Assembly (NCBI GenBank): GCA_905479985.1
Contig: CAJQOM010000011.1
Coordinates: forward strand, 17,115 to 81,114
Source: an uncultured Gammaproteobacteria bacterium
GTDB taxonomy: Bacteria > Pseudomonadota > Gammaproteobacteria > Nitrosococcales > Methylophagaceae
Direction: 5' to 3'
DNA: 64,000 nt
Below are positions 36,728 through 46,060 of this stretch, in pieces. Numbering within the stretch: the first letter of the stretch is position 1; each line of letters opens with the position of its first letter. Below the pieces are notes generated by a model. The model searched no databases and was not told where the DNA came from. It was given only the letters and a program-made list of their open reading frames with translations. The translations under genes and the position numbers were made by a program.

Positions 36728-38524
36728 TTAAGATTTTTTAGATAATTGTAAAACGGCTAAAAAAGCCTCTTGTGGCACATCGACTTTACCGATCGACTTC
36801 ATCCGTTTTTTACCCTTTTTTTGCTTATCTAATAGTTTACGTTTACGGGAAACATCACCGCCATAACACTTCGCTATTACATTTTTACGCATTGCTTTGA
36901 CTGTCGAGCGGGAAATAATATGGCCGCCGATCGCCGCTTGAATCGCAATATCAAACATTTGTCGAGGAATGAGTTCTTTCATTTTTTCCACAAGATCTCG
37001 CCCACGCCCAATGCTTTGTTCGCGATGGACAATCATTGATAATGCATCGACGCGTTCGCCATTAATCAAGATGTCGAGCTTGACCAAATCAGCCGTTTGG
37101 AAGCGCACAAAGTGATAATCCAGAGAGGCATAACCACGACTGACTGATTTGACGCGATCAAAGAAATCAATCACGACTTCATTCATTGGGATTTCGTAGC
37201 TAAGCGCCACTTGTTTGCCCATATACTGCATGGATATTTGCACACCGCGCTTTTCAATACATAGACTGATCACGGCACCTAAATGATCTTGTGGGACTAA
37301 TATATCAGCCACCACAATAGGTTCACGAATTTCGTCAATAGTGCCGATATCCGGCAGTAATGCAGGGTTTTCTATTTGTAGCTCTTCGCCTTTGCGGTTT
37401 AATACTTGGAACACTACCGTTGGTGCTGTGGTGATGAGATCTAGATCATATTCGCGTTCCAGCCGCTCTTGAATGATCTCCATATGAAGTAGCCCTAAGA
37501 AGCCACAACGAAAACCAAAGCCCAAGGCTTGCGAGTTTTCAGGTTCGAAGAATAAGGAGGCATCATTGAGCCTCAATTTGCCCAAGGCTTCACGAAAAGC
37601 TTCAAAATCATCTGAACTGACTGGGAAGATACCGGCATACACTTGTGGTGTGACCGATTTAAAGCCCGGCAACATGTCTGTCGCACCCTTGTTGGCATGC
37701 GTTAAGGTATCGCCCACTGGTGCACCATCAATGTCTTTAACACCAGAAATTACGTAACCAACTTCACCACAAAATAATCCATCACGCTGTGCCCGCTTCG
37801 GCGTAAACACGCCCACTTGCTCAACTTGATATTCATGTTCAGTCGACATAACTTTGATTTTATCTTTGGCTTTGATGCTGCCTTGCATGATTCTGACTAA
37901 AGAAATCACACCGACATAACTGTCAAACCAAGAATCGATAATCAAGGCTTGTAACGGCCCATCAGGATCGCCTTGCGGCGCAGGGATACGTTCAACCAAT
38001 GCTTCTAATAGATCTTCAATGCCTATGCCTGTTTTTGCACTACATTGGACGGCATCTAATGCATCGACGCCAATAATGTCTTCTATTTCTTGTGCAACCC
38101 GTTCTGGTTCAGCTGACGGGAGATCAATTTTATTCAGTACCGGTAACACTTCAAGATCTAAATCGATCGCGGTATAACAGTTGGCAACACTTTGTGCTTC
38201 GACCCCTTGTGCCGCGTCGACGACTAATAGCGCGCCTTCGCATGCCGCCAATGAACGAGATACTTCATAAGAGAAGTCAACATGACCCGGCGTATCAATA
38301 AAGTTTAAATGGTAGATTTCGCCATTACGAGCTTGATAGTCTAATGAAACACATTGCGCCTTAATAGTAATACCACGCTCACGCTCAATATCCATTGAAT
38401 CAAGCACTTGAGAAGACATTTCCCGCGCGGTTAAACCACCACAGACTTGAATAAAGCGATCTGCAATGGTGGATTTACCATGGTCGATATGCGCGATGAT
38501 CGAAAAATTACGGATGTGCTCCAT
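36728..38524 (-). CDS. lepA: Elongation factor 4 (LepA)
   Basis: Ribosome-associated GTPase of 598 residues that remodels ribosomes during translation or biogenesis. GTPase motifs are AHIDHGKST near residue 11, DTPGHVDF and NKIDLPSA. Domains II, III and V precede the LepA-specific C-terminus ([26 protein letters not shown]). It heads the 11-gene leftward operon; mucD upstream ends at its own terminator. Confidence 0.98.
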   Translation of the reverse strand: MEHIRNFSIIAHIDHGKSTIADRFIQVCGGLTAREMSSQVLDSMDIERERGITIKAQCVSLDYQARNGEIYHLNFIDTPGHVDFSYEVSRSLAACEGALLVVDAAQGVEAQSVANCYTAIDLDLEVLPVLNKIDLPSAEPERVAQEIEDIIGVDALDAVQCSAKTGIGIEDLLEALVERIPAPQGDPDGPLQALIIDSWFDSYVGVISLVRIMQGSIKAKDKIKVMSTEHEYQVEQVGVFTPKRAQRDGLFCGEVGYVISGVKDIDGAPVGDTLTHANKGATDMLPGFKSVTPQVYAGIFPVSSDDFEAFREALGKLRLNDASLFFEPENSQALGFGFRCGFLGLLHMEIIQERLEREYDLDLITTAPTVVFQVLNRKGEELQIENPALLPDIGTIDEIREPIVVADILVPQDHLGAVISLCIEKRGVQISMQYMGKQVALSYEIPMNEVVIDFFDRVKSVSRGYASLDYHFVRFQTADLVKLDILINGERVDALSMIVHREQSIGRGRDLVEKMKELIPRQMFDIAIQAAIGGHIISRSTVKAMRKNVIAKCYGGDVSRKRKLLDKQKKGKKRMKSIGKVDVPQEAFLAVLQLSKKS

Positions 38525-38553
38525 AAAAATATGTACTACCTTAATCTATTGAG

Positions 38554-38587
38554 TAAAAAAATCGGCCGATACACTGTACCGGCCGAT
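38554..38587 (-). terminator. Rho-independent terminator after mucD
   Basis: On the minus strand ATCGGCCG pairs with CGGCCGAT around an 11-nt loop, followed by TTTTTTT. It lies 82 bp past the mucD stop and separates the sigma-E operon from lepA. Confidence 0.9.
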
Positions 38588-38668
38588 AAGACTTTATTTC
38601 ACTAATTTTACGGTAAAATGGCTTGCCTGTCCTGTTTAGACTGGCCCGCTCAGTTCTTTTCGTAACTT

Positions 38669-40093
38669 TTATTCTTTTTCAATTTTAAGTGCTAAGAAAA
38701 TAGCCCCTTGTTGTCGTTGCACTAGCACCGGAATCGCTTTGTCTTCGGGTAAGTCACGGGCGATATCTAAGAACTGCTTTGCACCCGTAATTTGCAAATT
38801 ATTCAAACTCACTACAACATCACCTCGACGCAAACCCGCTTTACCCGCAGGGCCTCGTTCCACACTCACAACAATAACGCCTTTTTCAACGTCATATTGT
38901 TCACGTTGCTGCTTAGTCAGCTCGGCCACTTCGACCGCTAAGCGCTCATCCATTAAGCGGCCCGGTTTAGTGCCGGTTTTGATCATTGTCGCGGCATCTT
39001 CTTCCAGTTTTTCGATTTTCACCTTTAGCGTCTTCTGCTTTTTATCACGCATCACGATGACAGGCACAGACTCGCCAATTTTCGTTCTGCCGACAAAAGG
39101 CGGTAATGTTGAGGATGTTGTAATTTGGTTGCCGTTGAATTTCAAGATAACATCGCCCGCTTCAATACCCGCTTTTGCTGCTGGGCTCTCAGGCATAACA
39201 CGTGACACTAATGCACCTTGCGGCTTATCTAAACCGAATGACTCGGCTAATTCTCTCGTGACGTTCTGAATCACGACGCCTAACCAACCTCGGCTAACAT
39301 AGCCTTGTGATTTAATCTGTTCCACCACATCCATCGCCACGTCCATCGGAATGGCAAACGACAAACCCATGAAGCCACCAGTCCGACTATATATCTGGGA
39401 GTTGATACCGACGACTTCACCATCCATATTAAATAATGGACCGCCGGAGTTACCCGGATTAATGGCCACATCTGTTTGGATAAATGGGACGTAATTATCA
39501 CTGGGTAAGTTACGTCCTAACGCACTGACAATACCTGCTGTTGCTGACGAATCAAAACCGAATGGTGAGCCAATGGCTAATACCCACTCCCCGACTTGCA
39601 ATTCGGTTGAATCACCTTGCTTGACTGCGGTTAACCCTGTTGCTTCGACTTTTAATAATGCAATATCACTGCGTTCATCACTGCCTAGCACTTTGGCTTC
39701 TAATTCTGTTCTATCGTTGAAACGGACAATGATCTCATCAGCATCTTTAATGACATGATGATTGGTCATGATGTAACCATCTTCAGACAACACAAAACCT
39801 GACCCCAATGAATGTGACTCATAAGGTTGTGGTCGTTGTCCTCTTTGCCCCGGACCAAAGAAATGTTTAAACATTTCATCAAATGGCGTGCCTTCTGGCA
39901 TTTCCATTCCCTTAGGCAGACTAGGCATTTTCCGTGCCTTATTTTTTTTTGTGGTGCTGATATTAATCACAGCTGGGCTGTTGACAGAGACCAATTCCGT
40001 GAATTCGGGTAAGCTCCTCGCCTGTGTTGGTAGGCTCAACATCAATAACGTCGACATTACGGTTAGCCATGCCCAAATTTTATGCTGTTTCAT
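38669..40093 (-). CDS. mucD: DegP/MucD-family periplasmic serine protease
   Basis: HtrA-type protease and chaperone of 474 residues that clears misfolded envelope proteins. The signal peptide ends LSLPTQA. The trypsin-like domain has the triad His in TNHHVIKDA (near 112), Asp in RSDIALLKVEA (near 142) and Ser in NPGNSGGPLFN (near 217). Two PDZ domains follow (about 255-345 and 375-470). It is the last gene of the rpoE operon, as MucD is in Pseudomonas, so it is probably a sigma-E target and feedback component. Confidence 0.96.
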   Translation of the reverse strand: MKQHKIWAWLTVMSTLLMLSLPTQARSLPEFTELVSVNSPAVINISTTKKNKARKMPSLPKGMEMPEGTPFDEMFKHFFGPGQRGQRPQPYESHSLGSGFVLSEDGYIMTNHHVIKDADEIIVRFNDRTELEAKVLGSDERSDIALLKVEATGLTAVKQGDSTELQVGEWVLAIGSPFGFDSSATAGIVSALGRNLPSDNYVPFIQTDVAINPGNSGGPLFNMDGEVVGINSQIYSRTGGFMGLSFAIPMDVAMDVVEQIKSQGYVSRGWLGVVIQNVTRELAESFGLDKPQGALVSRVMPESPAAKAGIEAGDVILKFNGNQITTSSTLPPFVGRTKIGESVPVIVMRDKKQKTLKVKIEKLEEDAATMIKTGTKPGRLMDERLAVEVAELTKQQREQYDVEKGVIVVSVERGPAGKAGLRRGDVVVSLNNLQITGAKQFLDIARDLPEDKAIPVLVQRQQGAIFLALKIEKE

Positions 40094-40096
40094 CTT

Positions 40097-40516
40097 TTAT
40101 TCCTCTATCACACTGGCCTGAAAGCCATCTTTATTGTTCTTTAAGCGTTGCTTAGTCCATATAAAACCAAGCACTAGGCCAATTAGACCCAGTATTATCT
40201 CTGCTAATTCGCCCAACACTAACGCCCTTGCAGCCATCGAAAACATAAATAATAAGCCCAAAGGCAATAAATACATTAATGCTGCACCTTGTAATAAGGT
40301 TTGTTCTGGGATCGCCACCGTCACGTGCTGGCCGATGCTAACGTCTGTTGTGTTATTGACCGCTATTTTTGAAAAACGTTGCCCGACATGTTTTGCCAAT
40401 AAGCCTGTGCCACAACCCTGTTTAATCTGGCATTGACCACAGGTTGATTGACGCTCGGCTTGCAGCCAAATCGTGTCGTCTTTTATCTCAATAACGGTCG
40501 CTTGTTGTTCAATCAT
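40097..40516 (-). CDS. rseC: RseC/MucC family membrane protein
   Basis: Inner-membrane protein of 139 residues with an N-terminal cysteine-rich cytoplasmic part (STCGQCQIKQGCGTG, near residues 19-33) and two central helices separated by a short loop. In E. coli RseC belongs both to the sigma-E operon and to the SoxR-reducing system. The cysteines suggest an iron-sulfur or redox role. It lies 3 bp before mucD and 5 bp after rseB. Confidence 0.93.
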   Translation of the reverse strand: MIEQQATVIEIKDDTIWLQAERQSTCGQCQIKQGCGTGLLAKHVGQRFSKIAVNNTTDVSIGQHVTVAIPEQTLLQGAALMYLLPLGLLFMFSMAARALVLGELAEIILGLIGLVLGFIWTKQRLKNNKDGFQASVIEE

Positions 40517-40521
40517 CTGGC

Positions 40522-41508
40522 TTAATCTGCGACCTTAATCGACCGACCAATTTTCTCAACGGTATGACCAGGAACTTGTCCTACGGCCGTAATAAAATGG
40601 GTGTCGGCAATCAGACCAAACGCATTGACTGCGCCCATCCTTGTGCCCCCTTCTAAATGACCATGTGCCAGTGTTTTTTGCTCTAGGAAAACCGACACAG
40701 AACTCAAACCATCACTATAAACACGCTGTTTGACCACCATACCGTTAGACTTCCGGCGACTTTGTTCTGCCACTAAGGCAAAGCCATCTGGCAACCAAGC
40801 AACTTGCCATAGCGAGGACGCCGCTTCATCGTCTTTGTCTTTTCTTTTCGCTTTACTGACAGGTTCGGTTTGGTTTCGATTCCAAGTCAGTTCTTGCCCT
40901 TCTATTTGCGGCTGAAGTGCTAACTCTGGAATGTCGACATTCATATTAATGGATGAAAAAGTAAACCTTTCTAAGACTTGCCTTTTCTCTGTTAACAAGT
41001 CTGACTGTAATAAAAGATCAGTTTCTTCATCAACCCAGAGATGGTAGCCATAGCGATAATCATCGACGGGGGTCACGACCAGTTGTCTGGCTTTTCTATT
41101 CGCGACGCGGCCTTTCTCGCCTATCGTAATGTCATAATAAGGTATTGCAGAACTCATCCGGCTCAATAAATCACTCGGGAAGCCACGCCCTAGCGGCCTT
41201 CTGTCTATATTGATTCGTTTACCTTCGGGGAAAATGCAGGTGACGAGATCATTGGTTCTGATTAATTCGCGTGCGGCGCCATTAAGTGACAATAACCGCT
41301 CAACTTCGCCGTTTTCATTGGCACTATGAATGATGCGAATCGCTTGTACTTTACGGCCAGTTTGGTAGGTGAAAACACCATCGTAATTTAACTGCTTCGC
41401 TGCCGACCCCATACGTTCTAATAACGCAATGGCTTCCGGCTCTGCTACTGTCATCGCCGAAGATAAACTCAGGCAGAATCCCAAACAAATTTGTGCTAGA
41501 CGTTGCAT
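40522..41508 (-). CDS. rseB: Sigma-E regulatory protein RseB/MucB
   Basis: Periplasmic sensor of 328 residues that binds the RseA periplasmic domain and shields it from DegS cleavage; it is released by lipids or mislocalised LPS. A signal peptide (ICLGFCLSLSSAMTVAEP) precedes the LolA-like N-domain with NYDGVFTYQ and a smaller C-domain. It starts 3 bp after rseA and is followed by rseC. Confidence 0.94.
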   Translation of the reverse strand: MQRLAQICLGFCLSLSSAMTVAEPEAIALLERMGSAAKQLNYDGVFTYQTGRKVQAIRIIHSANENGEVERLLSLNGAARELIRTNDLVTCIFPEGKRINIDRRPLGRGFPSDLLSRMSSAIPYYDITIGEKGRVANRKARQLVVTPVDDYRYGYHLWVDEETDLLLQSDLLTEKRQVLERFTFSSINMNVDIPELALQPQIEGQELTWNRNQTEPVSKAKRKDKDDEAASSLWQVAWLPDGFALVAEQSRRKSNGMVVKQRVYSDGLSSVSVFLEQKTLAHGHLEGGTRMGAVNAFGLIADTHFITAVGQVPGHTVEKIGRSIKVAD

Positions 41509-41511
41509 TAC

Positions 41512-42144
41512 TTAACGACCTGATTCATAAGCAATCACGCGGGCATTAGAAAAAATATCTGAGGCACCGGCATATTCATTGTGATCGACGAGATAGACAT
41601 TAAGCCTGTCTTCTATTGCTTGTTCCGTCACCGTCCAACGATTACCAGACTCTTGTACTGCTACGGTTACTACAGGGACTGGAGCAACTTGTTGTTGTGC
41701 TACCACGACATTGGGAACAGGAATCGCTTCGACAGCTGCCATTGATGCAGCAGGCATCACCGCATAGTCAGGTTGTGTCATTGTGCCGACAACCGCTAAT
41801 GCGCCAAATGAAGCTGCCACCGCCAAACCTACTGTTTGTTTCCAGAATCGTTCTGGGAATGTCAGCACATCGGCCGTCGGTGTTTCCGGTACTGCCTTGG
41901 CCTGAACAGGCGTCACGCTGTGCACCGGTTCATCAGCAATTGCTGCACTAATTTGTTGTGTTATGTCGCCTTGTTGATGTCCAATAGCTTGCCCATGAAG
42001 TACATTACTCGCCAGTTGGTAGCGTTGAAACCGCTCTCTTGCTGTCTGATCTGTACTTAATAGTGCTATTGCTCTGTCTAGCGCTTCGCCTTGCAGTTCC
42101 CCATCAACTAAGGCAGACAATAATTCTTCGTCATTGGCTGTCAT
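41512..42144 (-). CDS. rseA: Anti-sigma-E factor RseA/MucA
   Basis: Single-pass inner-membrane anti-sigma factor of 210 residues. The cytoplasmic RseA N-domain (NDEELLSALVDGELQGEALDRA) binds RpoE. One membrane helix (TVGLAVAASFGALAVVGTM, near 108-126) leads to a Val/Pro-rich periplasmic part with C-terminal sequence that would contact RseB. Its start overlaps the rpoE stop by 4 bp. Confidence 0.94.
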   Translation of the reverse strand: MTANDEELLSALVDGELQGEALDRAIALLSTDQTARERFQRYQLASNVLHGQAIGHQQGDITQQISAAIADEPVHSVTPVQAKAVPETPTADVLTFPERFWKQTVGLAVAASFGALAVVGTMTQPDYAVMPAASMAAVEAIPVPNVVVAQQQVAPVPVVTVAVQESGNRWTVTEQAIEDRLNVYLVDHNEYAGASDIFSNARVIAYESGR

Positions 42145-42722
42145 TGTTGCTCCCCTTCACCCATTATCGTTTGTATTTTTTGCTCTATTGCTTCACGTGC
42201 ACGAAAAATTCGTGATCGCACTGTTCCTATAGGACACTCCATTGCCTCAGAAATTTCCTCGTAACTCATTCCTTCGAATTCACGCAGCTTAATCGCTGTC
42301 GCTGTATCTTCTTGTAATGCATCAATTGCTTGATGAATTGCTTGTTCTAATTCATCACTAACAAGATTACTTTCTGGTGTTTCAAATTCTTTTAATTCTG
42401 GTGCATCGAAAATATTGGTTGCCTCAGTCGCATCGACGTCCATTGCTGGGGGTCTTCTGGCTCTTGCGGTTAAATGGTTTTTCGATGTATTAATTGCAAT
42501 TCGATATAACCAGGTATAAAACGCACTGTCTCCCCGAAAATTAGGTATTGCTCGATAGGCTTTAATAAAGGCCTCTTGAGCGACATCTTGAGCTTCTATC
42601 GGATCATGGACAAAACCGGTGATCACATTAATGATGCGTTGCTGATACTTCATGATCAGCACGTCAAATGCACTCTTGTCACCTGCTTGTACACGTTGCA
42701 CTAGCTCTTGATCCACACTCAT
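42141..42722 (-). CDS. rpoE: RNA polymerase sigma factor RpoE (AlgU-like)
   Basis: ECF sigma factor of 193 residues for envelope stress. Region 2 contains DVAQEAFIKAYRAIPNFRGDSAFYTWLYRIAINTSKN in parts, and region 4 contains the helix-turn-helix REFEGMSYEEISEAMECPIGTVRSRI. It leads the rpoE-rseA-rseB-rseC-mucD operon and is divergent from nadB, as in many gammaproteobacteria. A possible autoregulated promoter lies at 42774-42805. Confidence 0.98.
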   Translation of the reverse strand: MSVDQELVQRVQAGDKSAFDVLIMKYQQRIINVITGFVHDPIEAQDVAQEAFIKAYRAIPNFRGDSAFYTWLYRIAINTSKNHLTARARRPPAMDVDATEATNIFDAPELKEFETPESNLVSDELEQAIHQAIDALQEDTATAIKLREFEGMSYEEISEAMECPIGTVRSRIFRAREAIEQKIQTIMGEGEQQ

Positions 42723-42773
42723 CCTTTGTTCCGACCCGCCCCGGATCGCCGGAGATGTTTTTTGATTTCGCTG

Positions 42774-42805
42774 TTATTGACTCGCATGGCAATGGCTTTG
42801 TTCCC
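42774..42805 (-). promoter_or_regulatory. Possible sigma-E-dependent promoter of rpoE
   Basis: On the minus strand GGGAACAA (42805-42798) resembles the sigma-E -35 GGAACTT, and after 16 bp GTCAATA (42781-42775) partly resembles the TCTGA/TCTAA -10. The match is weaker at -10. It lies about 50 bp before the rpoE ATG, where an autoregulatory promoter is expected. Confidence 0.35.
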
Positions 42806-42992
42806 AATAAGCGTTTAAATATAAAGCCTTTAGGCTAAAAATCATAATGGATTTCACATTTTTTTCATCTGCCTGGCAGTCAGCCCTTTTTATTTTGTTC
42901 GGTTATCCACGCCAAACACCTTCTTATTTTGCCTCCCACAGCGTTTAATCACTGCTATATACTGGCGACATTGATTTTTATTATATTGAATT

Positions 42993-44615
42993 ATGACCAC
43001 ACATTCTGAGTACGATGTTTTAATTATTGGCAGTGGCACCGCTGGATTAACACTGGCTTTACAGTTGGCTGATGATGCCCGCGTCGCCGTATTATCAAAA
43101 GATCAATTGAAAGAAAGCGCCTCGCTCTATGCTCAAGGGGGTATTTCTGTTGTCCTTGATCAAGCCGACTCCATTGAATCCCATATTAATGACACTTTGA
43201 TCGCGGGTGCAGGCTTATGTGATGAAGACAGTGTGCGTTATACCGTCGAGCATGCCCGAGAGAGTATTGAGTGGTTAATTGAGCAAGGCGTGTCTTTTAC
43301 CAAGGACGGCGTCACATCAGAGACCTATCACCTCACACAAGAAGGCGGCCATAGTCATCGTCGGGTTATCCACTCAGCCGACGCCACGGGCCGTGAGGTT
43401 GAAACGACCTTATTAGCCAAAGCCACTGCACATCATAATATTGCCCTATTCCCTTTTCATATAGGGATTGACTTAATTACTAGCCAAAAACAACTTGGCG
43501 AATCAGACAATCACTGTCTCGGCTGTTATGCCCTTGATATTAAATCAGATACAACACATCAGTTTCTCGCGCCGATTACAGTGCTAGCAACGGGCGGCGC
43601 GGGTAAAGTTTATTTGTATACCAGTAACCCTGACGTTTCAACCGGTGATGGCATTGCGATGGGCTGGCGTGCGGGCTGTGATGTCGCCAATATGGAATTT
43701 GTGCAATTCCACCCTACTTGCTTATACCATCCAAAAGCCAAATCTTTCCTGATCAGCGAGGCTTTGCGTGGTGAAGGTGCCAAATTACTCTTAGGGAATG
43801 GCGAACGGTTTATGACGCGTTTTCATGAACAGGCAGAATTAGCACCGCGTGATATCGTCGCTAGGGCTATCGACCATGAAATGAAGCGCCTTGGCGATGA
43901 CTGTATCTATCTCGATATTAGCCACCAGCCACCGGAATTTATTGAATTGCATTTCCCAACCATCCACCAGCGTTGTCTTGAACTGGGTATCGATATGACC
44001 AAAGGGCCCATTCCAGTCGTACCAGCAGCGCATTACACTTGTGGCGGTTTGATTACCGATCAGCAAGGGCAAACAAACCTGAGTGGCTTATATGCCATTG
44101 GCGAAACAGCCCATACCGGATTACATGGCGCTAATCGAATGGCCAGTAACTCCTTATTAGAATGTTTGGTTTATGCCCGTTCAGCAGCACAACATATTCG
44201 TGCACAATTGCCTTTTAATCAGCCTTTACCCGTCGTGCCAGATTGGGATGCCAGCCGAGCCAAACCAGCAAAGGAAGCAATTGCCATTAGCCATAACTGG
44301 GATGAGCTGCGGCGATTTATGTGGGATTATGTCGGCATTGTTCGCAGTAATGATCGTTTAAATCGCGCCCAACGCCGTCTGACTTTATTACAGCAAGAAA
44401 TTAATGCGTTTTATCAACAACATCACATCACCAGTGATTTATTAGAGCTGCGAAATTTAGCAGATGTGGCCGAACTTATTATTCAATCTGCTCTAACACG
44501 AAAAGAAAGTCGTGGTTTGCACTATACGCTTGATTATCCAACGTTAAACTCTGAACAACCCGCACAAAATACCGTTATTGCTGGAAAGTCTTGGGATCGC
44601 GACAATACACCCTAA
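42993..44615 (+). CDS. nadB: L-aspartate oxidase
   Basis: FAD-dependent enzyme of 540 residues that oxidises aspartate to iminoaspartate, the first step of de novo NAD synthesis. The dinucleotide-binding start VLIIGSGTAGLTLALQL, the ASLYAQGGISVVL segment and HPTCLYHP with GEGAKLLLGNGERFM are diagnostic. The C-terminal domain contains MWDYVGIVRSNDRLNRA. It is divergent from rpoE and overlaps the 3' end of ygfX by 41 bp in convergent orientation. nadA and nadC are not in the window. Confidence 0.97.
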   Translation: MTTHSEYDVLIIGSGTAGLTLALQLADDARVAVLSKDQLKESASLYAQGGISVVLDQADSIESHINDTLIAGAGLCDEDSVRYTVEHARESIEWLIEQGVSFTKDGVTSETYHLTQEGGHSHRRVIHSADATGREVETTLLAKATAHHNIALFPFHIGIDLITSQKQLGESDNHCLGCYALDIKSDTTHQFLAPITVLATGGAGKVYLYTSNPDVSTGDGIAMGWRAGCDVANMEFVQFHPTCLYHPKAKSFLISEALRGEGAKLLLGNGERFMTRFHEQAELAPRDIVARAIDHEMKRLGDDCIYLDISHQPPEFIELHFPTIHQRCLELGIDMTKGPIPVVPAAHYTCGGLITDQQGQTNLSGLYAIGETAHTGLHGANRMASNSLLECLVYARSAAQHIRAQLPFNQPLPVVPDWDASRAKPAKEAIAISHNWDELRRFMWDYVGIVRSNDRLNRAQRRLTLLQQEINAFYQQHHITSDLLELRNLADVAELIIQSALTRKESRGLHYTLDYPTLNSEQPAQNTVIAGKSWDRDNTP

Positions 44616-45015
44616 GTTGGCGAAAACATTCAGACTCGACCTGATCGGCTGTGATGATGAGAGAATGCGTTTGCCAAAACGAGGTTGTTTCAAAATAGAG
44701 TATGACAAGTTGCGGTATCACGACGCTTTGTTGCACCACTAAATCTGCAACTTGTCGCCCATCACCATAATCAACTGTCCACGTTTCGTCACTTAAACGC
44801 ATCAACATTCTCGCGTTATAACGGCCTGTTGCTAGATAATGCGTTCGATAATAAAAACAGAAACTGAATAATACGAGCAAACCAAGTCCCGTTCGCCAAA
44901 GCCAATCTATTGCCAAACTTAGTGTGATAGTGAACATAAGCCCGTGCAGCAGTAGTAAATAATAGCGTAACCATACCGACTGTTTTAATTGAATTGTTAA
45001 GGCTTCCTTTGCCAT
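44575..45015 (-). CDS. YgfX family membrane protein
   Basis: Protein of 146 residues with two closely spaced helices near the N-terminus (YYLLLLHGLMFTITLSLAI and GLGLLVLFSFCFYY), then a soluble region with RLSDETWTVDYGDGRQ. This matches YgfX/CptA-like proteins usually paired with SdhE, described as affecting cell shape in E. coli. The GTG/ATG choice favours ATG 45015, which has GGAG 9 bp upstream, over ATG 45030. No SdhE gene is adjacent. Its position between nadB and ygfZ supports the family call. Confidence 0.7.
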   Translation of the reverse strand: MAKEALTIQLKQSVWLRYYLLLLHGLMFTITLSLAIDWLWRTGLGLLVLFSFCFYYRTHYLATGRYNARMLMRLSDETWTVDYGDGRQVADLVVQQSVVIPQLVILYFETTSFWQTHSLIITADQVESECFRQLRVYCRDPKTFQQ

Positions 45016-45097
45016 AGCGCTCGACTCCATTCGAGTTGGTGGGTTTGTTTATTAAGGCTACAATACTCAGTCCTTAAATAATACCCATAAGTAGACT

Positions 45098-46060
45098 ATG
45101 ACTTCCTCTTGGCAAACTTTAATTCAACACGCAAACTCAGATGCTGCATTCAGTAGTCTAGCGACAAGCCCCTGCTACATGCCACTCGATCAGCTTGGGC
45201 TGTTATCTGTTTCTGGCGAGGATAGCCAAGCTTTTCTACAAAACTTACTCACCAACGATATTGCCTTACTCGCTCTGAATCAATCTCAATATAGTGGTTT
45301 ATGTAATCCAAAGGGCCGCTTACTGGCTTTATTTGTCATTATTCGTACTGGTGAAGCATCATATCAACTCATTATGCCGAAAGCATTGTGTGAGCCTATT
45401 GCTAAACGTTTAAGCATGTATAAGTTACGCTCTAAGGTCACGATCAGTGATGATTCGGAACGGATGGTTTGTCTTGGCTTAACACAAGGTCAAGACAGCA
45501 AACTTGATCTTGCCGACGTCGACTACCAAGGTGCAGGACAGGATGATTATCGCAATACTAAACTCCCTGCACAGCTGGCAAGATGGCTAATTGTCTGTGA
45601 GAAAGAGGCTGTTTCTGATTTAGTTGATACTTTAGACAATCAAGATTACCAATGCCAACATGCTGATTATTGGCAGTGGCTAGATATTACAGCCGGTTTG
45701 GCGTCTATTTCCCTCACCACGCAAGAGAAGTTTACGCCGCAGCAACTTAATCTCGATTTGACTGAGGCGGTGAATTTTAAGAAAGGCTGTTACCCCGGCC
45801 AAGAAGTCGTGGCCCGTCTGCATTATCTTGGCAAGCCTAGCCGCCGGTTATTTATTGCCGAAGCTGATAGCCATTTAACGCCTGCCGATGGTGATGAAGT
45901 GATGACCGCTCAAGACGGTGTTGCTGGTCATGTTGTTTCGTCAGTACAGCAACAAGATAGCTTATGGTGTTTACTCAGTCTTAAACTCAAAGAACACGGC
46001 AATGGCTTAATCTTAGCGGATGGTAAAACGTTGACCTTACTCAGTGATTTAGTCGATTAG
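45098..46060 (+). CDS. ygfZ: Folate-binding protein YgfZ
   Basis: Tetrahydrofolate-dependent iron-sulfur maturation factor of 320 residues, structurally related to aminomethyltransferase (GcvT). The signature KKGCYPGQEVVARLHYLGK near residue 228 carries the conserved Cys. Substrates such as MiaB-type radical-SAM enzymes depend on it in E. coli. It overlaps the convergent aldo/keto reductase gene by 4 bp. Confidence 0.95.
   Translation: MTSSWQTLIQHANSDAAFSSLATSPCYMPLDQLGLLSVSGEDSQAFLQNLLTNDIALLALNQSQYSGLCNPKGRLLALFVIIRTGEASYQLIMPKALCEPIAKRLSMYKLRSKVTISDDSERMVCLGLTQGQDSKLDLADVDYQGAGQDDYRNTKLPAQLARWLIVCEKEAVSDLVDTLDNQDYQCQHADYWQWLDITAGLASISLTTQEKFTPQQLNLDLTEAVNFKKGCYPGQEVVARLHYLGKPSRRLFIAEADSHLTPADGDEVMTAQDGVAGHVVSSVQQQDSLWCLLSLKLKEHGNGLILADGKTLTLLSDLVD

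Noticed and set aside
38739..39269. 176-codon frame antisense to mucD
   Set aside because: It lies wholly within a certain protease gene and has no family features.
42820..42840. AGCC-TTTA-GGCT symmetry upstream of rpoE as an operator
   Set aside because: Only 4 bp arms with an uninformative centre; frequent by chance.
44575..44615. Convergent overlap of nadB and ygfX read as a frameshift
   Set aside because: Both proteins have normal lengths and C-termini; a 41-bp convergent overlap is acceptable.
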